Assembly: GCA_002686955.1 (NCBI GenBank)
Contig: NYZA01000193.1
Coordinates: forward strand, 1 to 28,007
Reading direction: 5' to 3'
DNA: 28,007 nucleotides
DNA from: Gemmatimonadota bacterium
GTDB taxonomy: Bacteria; GCA-2686955
Below are positions 16,393 through 23,296 of the stretch, piece by piece. Below the pieces are notes generated by a model. It ran no database searches. It saw only the letters and a program-made list of their open reading frames with translations, and had not been told where the DNA came from. Position 1 is the first letter of the stretch. The number at the start of each line of letters is the position of its first letter. The translations under genes were made by a program, and so were the position numbers.

Positions 16393-18480
16393 CTACTCCG
16401 ATTCCGCCTTCGCGGCCTTCGCTGCTTCGATCACCTTCGGTGCGATATCGCCAGGTACCTCTTCGTGGTGCGAAACCGTGCTCGTATATGCCCCTCGGCC
16501 GCCCGTCATCGAACGAAGATGCGTCGAGTAGCGGTACATCTCGGCCTCGGGCACCTCGGCCCGGATCGTCGTGAACGCCCCATCCGGATCCATTCCTTGA
16601 GTTCGGCCCCGACGAGAGGTCAGATCGCCCATGACCGAGCCCATGAACGACTCGGGGATCGTCACCGCCACATTTAGGATCGGCTCGAGCAGAATCGGCT
16701 TCGCGTCCATGAATGCCCTTCTCATTGCCTGGCGCGCCGCGATCTTGAACGCCATCTCGGATGAGTCGACAGCATGGAATCCCCCATCGTACAGGGTCAC
16801 CTTGAGGTCGATGATCGGATACCCCGCCAACACCCCCTCGGGAAGCAGTTCTTGGACGCCCTTGTTCACCGCTGGGATGAACTTCCCCGGAACGACACCG
16901 CCGACGATGGCGTTGACGAACTCATACCCGCTGCCTCTCGGCGTCGACTCGAGCCGAATGTGCACGTCGGCGAACTGGCCGCGTCCCCCCGACTGTTTCT
17001 TGTGCCGGTAGTGGGCTTCCGCCTTCCCCTTGATCGTCTCGCGATAGCCGATTCGTGGTTGCGAGATCTCGACCTCTACGCCGTAACGGGTCTGCAACCG
17101 CTTGGTGAGCAGATCGAGGTGCACCTCTCCCATGCCCGAGATGACGGTTTGCTTCAGTTCCGGATCGGCCGTGACATGAACCGTTGGATCTTCCTGACGC
17201 AGCTTCGCGAGAGCGCCGCCGATCTTGTCTTCGTCGGCCTTCGATTTTGCGCGAATCGCGTTTGCCAGCAGGGGTGCGGGGAAGCGTGGGGGCGCCACCA
17301 GGTTGGCGCCCGCATTCACCGCCAGGGTGTCGCCGGTGTGTGTGTGCTTGAGCTTCACCAGGGCAACGATATCGCCCGCCACCGCCTCGCCGATCTCGAC
17401 CTTGTCTTTCGCCTGAAGAGCCGAGATATGACCGAGGCGTTCGCTCTCGCTCCGATTCAGATTGCGCACGTCGGCGCCGGCCGAGATTCTGCCGCTGAAC
17501 ACGCGCACGAAGGCCAACTCGCCCACATGCCTTTCGACCTGTGTCTTGAAGACCAGCGCAACCCCCGACCCTTCAGGCTGAATCGCCTCCTCGATCTCCC
17601 CTCCGTCGGAGTCGAGTGCCCGGTAGGTGCCCACATCGAGCGCGGATGGACAGAGATCGGCCACGGCGTCCAGGAGTCGGCGCACGCCGGTGTTCTTGAC
17701 AGCGCATCCGCAGAAGACGGGATACACCTTGCCTGCCGCGACACCGGAGCGAAGTCCGCGAACCATATCGTCTCGAGAAAGCGTTCCTTCTTCGAAGTAC
17801 TTCTCCAGAAGAGTATCGTCGGACTCCGCGGCCGCCTCCATGAGGGCCTCGCTTGCACTCTGAAAGGCCGCATCGAGCTCCGCCGGGATTTCGGCCTCCT
17901 CCACGACACCGTCGGCCTTGCCGCTGCTCAGATACGCCTTGCCGCCGAGCACATCGACGACGCCTTTGAAATCTTCGCCCGAGCCTATCGGAAGAGAGTA
18001 CGGAGCCACACCATTGCCCCACCGTTCGCGCAGCGATGAAAGCACCGAGTCGAAATCGACGTTCTCCCGATCCATCTGATTGACGAAGAGAAAGCGGGGC
18101 AGGTCCCGTTCTTGGGCTTGTCGCCAGCCCCTTTCGGTACCAACCTCGATGCCTCCGGAGGCGTGAACAACGACCACCGTCGCGTCGACGACCCGCAACG
18201 CCGCCGCGACCTCGCCCGCGAAATCCGCGAAACCCGGCGTATCGAGCACGTTGACTTTCGTCCCTTTGTGCTCGACGAATCCGACCGCCATCGAGACGGA
18301 AAAGCCCTTGTCGATCTCCTCTTCGAGGTAGTCGAATGCCGCCGACCCATCATCGACACTGCCCATGCGGCCGGTCTTCTCGGTCACATGCAGCATCGCC
18401 TCGGCGAGCGTCGTCTTTCCGGCCGTTCCGTGGCCAATGAGTGCGATGTTTCGAATGTCTTCGGACGCGTACCGCTTCAT
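16393..18480 (-). CDS. Elongation factor G paralogue (EF-G-2/FusA2-like translational GTPase)
   Basis: 695-residue translational GTPase with EF-G domain order: GTPase, beta-barrel, domains III-V. G1 is GHGTAGKTT (16-24). The usual RGITI switch I is KGFSVSM (58-64), switch II reads DTPGF (80-84) rather than DTPGH, and G4 reads NQMD (134-137) rather than NKMD. These departures match the EF-G paralogue class (for example Thermus EF-G-2), not housekeeping EF-G. Domain IV/V landmarks QSGGRGQFADVHI and the tail MYRYSTHLRSMTGGRGAYTS are present. ATG 18480 has AGGGA about eight bases upstream. Paralogues are associated with stress or recycling roles, not clearly defined; a housekeeping fusA probably lies elsewhere. 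It starts a run with yebC and ruv. Confidence 0.85.
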   Translation of the reverse strand: MKRYASEDIRNIALIGHGTAGKTTLAEAMLHVTEKTGRMGSVDDGSAAFDYLEEEIDKGFSVSMAVGFVEHKGTKVNVLDTPGFADFAGEVAAALRVVDATVVVVHASGGIEVGTERGWRQAQERDLPRFLFVNQMDRENVDFDSVLSSLRERWGNGVAPYSLPIGSGEDFKGVVDVLGGKAYLSSGKADGVVEEAEIPAELDAAFQSASEALMEAAAESDDTLLEKYFEEGTLSRDDMVRGLRSGVAAGKVYPVFCGCAVKNTGVRRLLDAVADLCPSALDVGTYRALDSDGGEIEEAIQPEGSGVALVFKTQVERHVGELAFVRVFSGRISAGADVRNLNRSESERLGHISALQAKDKVEIGEAVAGDIVALVKLKHTHTGDTLAVNAGANLVAPPRFPAPLLANAIRAKSKADEDKIGGALAKLRQEDPTVHVTADPELKQTVISGMGEVHLDLLTKRLQTRYGVEVEISQPRIGYRETIKGKAEAHYRHKKQSGGRGQFADVHIRLESTPRGSGYEFVNAIVGGVVPGKFIPAVNKGVQELLPEGVLAGYPIIDLKVTLYDGGFHAVDSSEMAFKIAARQAMRRAFMDAKPILLEPILNVAVTIPESFMGSVMGDLTSRRGRTQGMDPDGAFTTIRAEVPEAEMYRYSTHLRSMTGGRGAYTSTVSHHEEVPGDIAPKVIEAAKAAKAESE

Positions 18481-18494
18481 GGCAATCCCTGCTG

Positions 18495-18513
18495 CGGTCC
18501 CTCAATGGGACCG
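18495..18513 (-). promoter_or_regulatory. Hairpin in the leader of the EF-G paralogue gene
   Basis: A 7 bp perfect stem (CGGTCCC / GGGACCG) with a 5-base loop lies 14 bases before the start codon on the minus strand. No T-run follows, so a terminator is unlikely. The rest of the 142 bp gap between 18481 and 18622 shows no other clear feature. Function is unknown. Confidence 0.3.
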
Positions 18514-18622
18514 AGTGGCTGGAGTCTGGAACCCTCTTCGGTCCAATCGAGCGCCTCTGAAGTTCGATGGCTCGCGCGACCGCGTCGCCGCATCACGAGG
18601 GTTGCCGGGCAGACCTACGACG

Positions 18623-19414
18623 CTACGGCTCGATCGGCGCGGGTGTCAAGCTCAGTCGAAGGGGTCGGAGATCCCCCTCGAACGACTTGAGAAGCCACAG
18701 TGCTTCGAGCTCGGCATCGTGGTACCGGAGCAGACGTCCATCGGCTCCGTACCAGAGAAAAACCTCGTGCTCAGGGTAGTCGAAAGTGGTCGGCGGCCTG
18801 TGCCGCCGCACCCCCATCCGCACCTTTCTCGCGCGGTGCGTGCCGCTGGGCGTGGTGATCTCCTCCTCCCCCTGGTCTCGGACCGCGACCCGAAGCTGGC
18901 TTTGGGCGTCGGCGGAAAGGGCGCGCAGGATCGTCGGACGGTTCCGACCGTAGTCGGTGAGACCGAGACCGAGATTGAGCTGCTCCTTGTCGAGCATCAC
19001 CGTATCTCGCGGAACGTAGATCGGGAAAACACCCCTCGGTGTACCCGAGGTGACGATGACTACTTCGTCTTGGTAGACGGCGTTGGCGTACTTGCGTTCG
19101 GTTCCGGCGAGAACGATCTTTCGGGACCGGATAGGAAGATGGGTCGCGGCATCGAGCAGAACCCTCGTCGAGTCGTACACCGTCACTCCCGCCCCTTCGA
19201 GCTTCGTCTGCGCCTCGATGGACAGCGTTCTCCGGCCTTCGGTCTCCGCGAGGCGGTAGAGCACATTGCTCTCACCCAAAATGTCGTCACCTATCGCCAC
19301 CGCATAGGAGGCCCGCACATCGCGCGTGGCACCCGCCGGGGCGCACGCCGAAAGCGCGACCGAAATGACGAGCAGTGCGTTCAACACCAAATAGAATGAA
19401 GGGGTTCTGGACAT
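18623..19414 (-). CDS. Uncharacterised lipoprotein (beta-rich, DUF3108/DUF6134-like in style)
   Basis: 263 residues. A signal peptide ends in a lipobox LSAC with Cys24, so it should be a lipid-anchored periplasmic or outer-membrane protein. The remainder is beta-rich: repeated short strands such as SYAVAIGDDILGESNVLYRL, an STRVLLDAATHLPIRSRKIVL strand pair, and a late FLWYGADGRLLRYHD turn. This is the pattern of DUF3108-like proteins, where a reporter strand 'wv.ddgrllr' occurs, but I cannot assign a family with certainty. No catalytic motif. It lies between ssb (85 bp upstream) and the EF-G paralogue, on the same strand. Role unknown. Confidence 0.6.
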   Translation of the reverse strand: MSRTPSFYLVLNALLVISVALSACAPAGATRDVRASYAVAIGDDILGESNVLYRLAETEGRRTLSIEAQTKLEGAGVTVYDSTRVLLDAATHLPIRSRKIVLAGTERKYANAVYQDEVVIVTSGTPRGVFPIYVPRDTVMLDKEQLNLGLGLTDYGRNRPTILRALSADAQSQLRVAVRDQGEEEITTPSGTHRARKVRMGVRRHRPPTTFDYPEHEVFLWYGADGRLLRYHDAELEALWLLKSFEGDLRPLRLSLTPAPIEP

Positions 19415-19442
19415 ATCGTGCTTTTCGGGTTCAGCAGGCGAG

Positions 19443-19467
19443 AGCCCGCCGGAGGAACCGGCAGGCT
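19443..19467 (-). promoter_or_regulatory. Hairpin between ssb and the lipoprotein gene
   Basis: An inverted repeat with 10-base arms (AGCCCGCCGG and CCGGCAGGCT, one C-A mismatch) and a 5-base AGGAA loop, read on the plus strand. It lies 32 bases past the ssb stop and 28 bases before the lipoprotein ATG. No T-run follows on the minus strand, so it may be a weak terminator, an attenuator or an RNA processing element. Confidence 0.35.
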
Positions 19468-19499
19468 ACACGTCCGCCGACCCGAGCGGCAACCGTCCC

Positions 19500-19907
19500 T
19501 CACGCCTCCTGGGCTTCGGTCTCCACGCGCGCGAAGCCCCCGGAATCGGATTCCTCGAGCGGACGCCCGAGGAAATGAACCCGGCGCGCGACCACATCGG
19601 TGCTGTCGCGAGGTTCGCCCTCTCCATTTACCCAGCGTCCCTGGTAGAGTCGTCCCTCTACGAGCACCGGTTTTCCCTTGTGCAGATACTCGTTGCAGAG
19701 TGAGGCGAGACGATTCCAGGCAATCACCGTGAAGAAGCCGTCCTCCACCTGCATCTCGCCGTCGCGATTGCGATAATGGCGATTGCAGGCGATTCGCAGG
19801 CGTACCCGCTCCTGCCCCGAGGGGAGCACCACATGATCGGGGTCGGCGGTCAGCCGGCCCGCGAGGATTACTTGATTGAGCTCCGGCATCGACAATCGTT
19901 CGGCCAT
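19500..19907 (-). CDS. ssb: Single-stranded DNA-binding protein
   Basis: 135-residue OB-fold protein that coats single-stranded DNA in replication and repair. The core NQVILAGRLTADPDH..SGQERVRLRIACNRHYR, FFTVIAWNRLASLCNEYL and GKPVLVEGRLYQGRWVN matches bacterial SSB. The C-terminus ends SGGFARVETEAQEA, with no acidic DDDIPF tip, so binding to the usual SSB partners may be reduced or this may be a paralogue. The start is taken at ATG 19907 (GGACGG upstream); ATG 19889 is an alternative. A much longer frame reaching 20306 covers the divergent gene and is rejected. The next gene downstream is the lipoprotein. Confidence 0.85.
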   Translation of the reverse strand: MAERLSMPELNQVILAGRLTADPDHVVLPSGQERVRLRIACNRHYRNRDGEMQVEDGFFTVIAWNRLASLCNEYLHKGKPVLVEGRLYQGRWVNGEGEPRDSTDVVARRVHFLGRPLEESDSGGFARVETEAQEA

Positions 19908-19981
19908 TTCGTCCGTCCAGTCTTCTCTGAGTGGGCGCACCCATCGGGAGTCCACGCAGCGGCGCCCGGACCGCGCGGAGG

Positions 19982-20008
19982 GGGAAGGTCGCGGGTTGCG
20001 ACTTTCCC
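19982..20008. promoter_or_regulatory. Strong inverted repeat in the divergent ssb/glycosidase intergenic region
   Basis: Arms GGGAAGGTCGC (19982-19992) and GCGACTTTCCC (19998-20008) pair over 11 positions with a single G-T wobble and a 5-base loop. The 288 bp gap 19908-20195 has no credible gene. The same gap also carries a perfect 10 bp palindrome, CGAAGCTTCG, at 20083-20092, and the interrupted palindrome CACTCC-G-GGAGTG at 20093-20105, next to it. These may be operator sites or RNA structures in one of the two leaders; no promoter was recognised. Confidence 0.4.
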
Positions 20009-20195
20009 TTCGGACGGATCGGTGATGGCAAAGCTCGTGCCACCGAGCATGGATGCAAGAACTCGTTGTCCCACCACGGATTCGAAGCTTCGCACTCCGG
20101 GAGTGGAGAAAGCCGGGGGTCGAGAATCGGCACCGGCGGGGTTGCCCTCTGACCCACGACGAAGCGATCCTGCGCGGACCCTCAGGAGAAGACCG

Positions 20196-21911
20196 ATGAC
20201 CGCGAGAGCCCCAATTTTGTCCCTCATGCTCCCCTTGATGGGCGCACTCAGCCTCTGCTGCGCGACCACGCCCCGCTCCCAGGCATCTCCCACGCCCGCG
20301 TCGCATCCCCCGCTCTCAACTCCATCGTACCCACTCGTTGGACTGATTCAGATCGACCCCACACTGCGAGACGGAGCGGACCGGAGGCCGATCGAGACCT
20401 CTTCGGTGGCGGAGCTACGGCACTACCGTTTCGTCTACCGCACCGACAACGAGTTACTGAAAAATGTCAGGCGGGCGATTCGCCGGGCGAAACTCGACGT
20501 GCGTGTGCTCAGCTATATCGGCAGCAACTACACTTCGGGACGCCGTGAGCTGCGCTGGGTTGAGACCCCGGGCCACCGCGATGCGGTAGCACTCGTAGAT
20601 GTCGCGGTCCTGACGGAGCCGATCTCGACCGTCGATCAGACGGAGATCTCTATTCGAGGCGAGGGTCCCCTGCCGATACACGCCTCCACGACGCGACAGA
20701 GCGATCCGCATGACCCGAAACGATTCGACTTCTGGATCCGGATAGATGACGAGCTGATGCGTGTCGTCTCGGTCGGCCCGCGCCGGCGCACTCTCTCGGT
20801 AGAACGAGGACTCGATTCCCCCGCCGCCCCGCACCGGGCGGGCGCGACGGTTCTGGCCCCCTGCTATCACGGTGACAGGCGGGAAGGGGGATTGCTTCAG
20901 AAACGCAGGCGCAACGGCTATCCCGACGCTCCCTCTTCGGGCGGCAGTCGATACGCACTTTCGTATGCACTCGATCCCACCGCTCCCGAAGCGATCGAGC
21001 TTCTGGCCCGCCGCGTCGGAGGCCATCTGCGGCGTGGAAACGATGGTGTGTGGATCGACAACTTCAAGCCCGCGCCGAACTGGATGTGCAATGCACTCGG
21101 CGAAAAATCGTCCCACCCCTGGAACCACGCCGAGGGACGCCGGTTTACCGATGCCGAGCTCACCGATGCACTGCTCGACCTGCTCGGCGTTCTGCGCGCC
21201 AAAGCGTCGCACGAGCTCGGGCGCTCTCCATATTTCGCGGCGAATGGTGTCGCGGGGATCTACGACCAGCCCGCCGGTATCCGCCTCTTTCGCTCCGTCG
21301 ACGATCCGCGCGGGCTCGATGCCTTCGCATTCGAGGACGCTTTCATCAAGCCGCTCCCCTTCGATCGCGCGGAGGGTCGCGTCGAGTTTCGCGCCAACGC
21401 GATAAAGCGATATAGTTCCCGGGTGACGGCGCTGCAAGATGCGGCGCGTCGTGCTCTGCCCGCAGTTGCGATGACCACCGCCGCCGGAGCTCTAGGAGCG
21501 TTCTTCACTCCTGAATTGACCAACTACGCGGCGCTCGATCGCTTTGGGTGGTGCTCGTTCTTGCTCACCGTCGCGAAACAAAGAACGACATATTTCGGGC
21601 GACCCGTCGTTTTCCGTGCGAATGGCAACGTTCTTTTCATCCCACCCTTGGGCGAGCACTACTTCCTCGATATCGGCAACCCAAGGGAGGAGAGACCGCT
21701 CGATGACTATCTCGTGGAGCGCGATTGCTACGCCAGGGAGTTCGACAATGCTGTAGTGCTCGTTAATACAGGGAGCGAGAGACGAAAGGTGCATTTACCT
21801 GATCGACTTGGCCGACTCGTGAACCTGCCGGTCGTCGAGCTCGATGGGGCGGACGGTCGAATACTCATGAAGGACGCAAGCCTTGCCCGGATTTCTCAAG
21901 AGATTCCGTAG
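20196..21911 (+). CDS. Exported putative glycosidase (GHL15-like TIM-barrel) with an inserted beta domain
   Basis: 571-residue exported protein. The signal region (residues 1-22) ends in LCC, an atypical lipobox, so lipid anchoring is possible but unsure. SYPLVGLIQIDPT (44-56) and LSYIGSNY (105-112) resemble the start of the hypothetical glycosyl hydrolase TIM-barrel families (GHL-type, PF14885-like), and DGVWIDNFKP (283-292) carries the acidic strand-end residue expected for catalysis. Residues about 178-222 (IRIDDELMRVVSV to ERGLDSPAAPHRAGATV) match the short 'DDExMxV..RG..GT.AA.H' module otherwise frequent in phage and surface proteins, apparently inserted in the barrel. ATG 20196 has AGGAG eight bases upstream. 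Substrate is unknown; it is divergent from ssb and convergent with manA. Confidence 0.6.
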   Translation: MTARAPILSLMLPLMGALSLCCATTPRSQASPTPASHPPLSTPSYPLVGLIQIDPTLRDGADRRPIETSSVAELRHYRFVYRTDNELLKNVRRAIRRAKLDVRVLSYIGSNYTSGRRELRWVETPGHRDAVALVDVAVLTEPISTVDQTEISIRGEGPLPIHASTTRQSDPHDPKRFDFWIRIDDELMRVVSVGPRRRTLSVERGLDSPAAPHRAGATVLAPCYHGDRREGGLLQKRRRNGYPDAPSSGGSRYALSYALDPTAPEAIELLARRVGGHLRRGNDGVWIDNFKPAPNWMCNALGEKSSHPWNHAEGRRFTDAELTDALLDLLGVLRAKASHELGRSPYFAANGVAGIYDQPAGIRLFRSVDDPRGLDAFAFEDAFIKPLPFDRAEGRVEFRANAIKRYSSRVTALQDAARRALPAVAMTTAAGALGAFFTPELTNYAALDRFGWCSFLLTVAKQRTTYFGRPVVFRANGNVLFIPPLGEHYFLDIGNPREERPLDDYLVERDCYAREFDNAVVLVNTGSERRKVHLPDRLGRLVNLPVVELDGADGRILMKDASLARISQEIP

Positions 21912-21968
21912 CGGGGCTGCCGAGGTGACCGTGCTCTCCGATCGGCTACCTGGTCCGAGTGTAACGAC

Positions 21969-23189
21969 TCACTCCGGCGCTCGGCCCGGCCCGGCCGGCA
22001 CAGCCGCCTTGTATAGTGTCGCCTCCCCGTCGATCTCATATCCACCGCCGGCGGCCGGCACCAGAAAGCTGGCGCCGCGCCCGAATCGAAAAACCGACTC
22101 CTTCTGCCGCAAGGTCCCCTTCCCCGCCGAGCAAAAGAGGATCTCTACGCCGTGGTCACCCTGAGAGAGAAAGGGGCGCCGTGGCGATGAACGGATCGTC
22201 GAAAGCACGAATTCATCGGCCTCACTCGAATAGGCGGCCTCTCCGGGCCGATGCGGGACCGCCTCCAGAACCTCCACATCGCGCGAATCGAATCGCAGCA
22301 CTCGCAATAGCTCCGCTGGATCGACGTGTTTGCGTGTCAGCCCGCCGCGGAGCACATTGTCGGAGTTGGACATCAGCTCGACGCCCAATCCTCGCAGATA
22401 GGCGTGCAGCTCGCCCGCCGGAAGGGCGATCGCCTGGCCCGGACTCAGGCGAATCAGATTTAGAAAGGCGGGGGCCAAGACTCCGAAATCGCCGGGATGC
22501 CGCTTCTGCAGCTCTACGATCCAGGTGCAAGTCAAGGCTTCCGCTCCCCCATCCGCGGCGATCCGGGTCGCGTCGGTGACGGCTGCTCGAATCAGTCGAA
22601 CTCGACGTTTCGTTTCCAGGCCGATCAGGCCGGCGAAGAAGAGCCGTAGCGCACCCTTCTCCAGCGGATCAAGCAGTTCGTGATCGGCCGCGGGCAAGAG
22701 GATCCTGAGCAGATCGAGCATCTCCGCAACAGGTCGAAAACCGCAAAGAGCCCAGAACTCCGTGAGTGCGCACAAGCACTCCGGTTTGTGATTCTCGTCC
22801 CGGTAGTTGCGACTTGCGCCGGCGCGCGCGATCCCCAGGTCCTCCTCCCTGGCGAATCCCTCTCGCGCCTGCTCCAGGGCGGGATGAGCCTGGATCGAGA
22901 GCGGCTCTTCCGCCGCCAGGATCTTGAGGAGGAAGGGCAGTCGGGCGCCAAATCGCGCGTACACTTCGGCGCCAAGGATCTCCCGCGGATAACGCGCGAT
23001 CAGCTCGGGCAGAGGGACTTTTTCTCCCTCCAGCAACACTGACGAAGGACCCTGCGGATGGTCCCCCATCCATAGCTCGGCTTGAGGTCGATCGGCGGGC
23101 GAGGATCGCCCCAAGAGCTCGGGGATCCAGCTTCGAGACCCCCAGGCGTACTCCTGTACGCGGTTTTCGAGCCGACAGATGCGCTTCAT
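21969..23189 (-). CDS. manA: Mannose-6-phosphate isomerase, class I
   Basis: 406-residue zinc enzyme that interconverts mannose-6-phosphate and fructose-6-phosphate in the cytoplasm, feeding GDP-mannose or fructose use. The N-terminus NRVQEYAWGSRSWIPEL is typical. Zinc ligands are visible: Gln100 and His102 in IQAHP, Glu137 in NHKPE, and His262 in GELHAYL. Length is normal. ATG 23189 starts the frame. A 107 bp gap separates it from the divergent M3 peptidase, probably holding both promoters, although none was recognised. It is convergent with the glycosidase-like gene across a 57 bp gap that has no clear terminator. It is cytoplasmic, unlike that exported protein, and a link between them is not shown. 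Confidence 0.95.
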   Translation of the reverse strand: MKRICRLENRVQEYAWGSRSWIPELLGRSSPADRPQAELWMGDHPQGPSSVLLEGEKVPLPELIARYPREILGAEVYARFGARLPFLLKILAAEEPLSIQAHPALEQAREGFAREEDLGIARAGASRNYRDENHKPECLCALTEFWALCGFRPVAEMLDLLRILLPAADHELLDPLEKGALRLFFAGLIGLETKRRVRLIRAAVTDATRIAADGGAEALTCTWIVELQKRHPGDFGVLAPAFLNLIRLSPGQAIALPAGELHAYLRGLGVELMSNSDNVLRGGLTRKHVDPAELLRVLRFDSRDVEVLEAVPHRPGEAAYSSEADEFVLSTIRSSPRRPFLSQGDHGVEILFCSAGKGTLRQKESVFRFGRGASFLVPAAGGGYEIDGEATLYKAAVPAGPGRAPE

Positions 23190-23296
23190 GTTGCCCTCGG
23201 TCCTATTGATGGGGTTGCGAGCCCTCTCGACAAGCCGACATCAAAGAGGCTACACCTGAATATCGACCGAATCGAGCGAGAGAGAGTCATCACAGT

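Noticed and set aside
16383-16394. Perfect 12 bp palindrome AGAGTCGACTCT overlapping the EF-G stop codon
   Set aside because: No loop and no T-run, so not a terminator; a short palindrome by chance is plausible. Not strong enough for a feature.
16774-18039. Plus-strand 421-residue frame
   Set aside because: It is antisense to the EF-G paralogue, with His/Arg/Leu-rich shadow composition and no motif.
20075-20110. tRNA-like TTCGAA sequence
   Set aside because: The flanking bases do not pair as a T-arm and no acceptor or anticodon arm could be built.
19776-20195. Upstream extension of the glycosidase-like gene
   Set aside because: The extra residues overlap ssb in antisense and the intergenic repeats; the AGGAG at 20181-20190 and signal-like N-terminus fix the start at 20196.
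19908-20306. Long reading frame extending ssb upstream
   Set aside because: Composition is Arg/Pro-rich without motif; it overlaps the divergent signal-peptide gene. The SSB fold starts at 19907.
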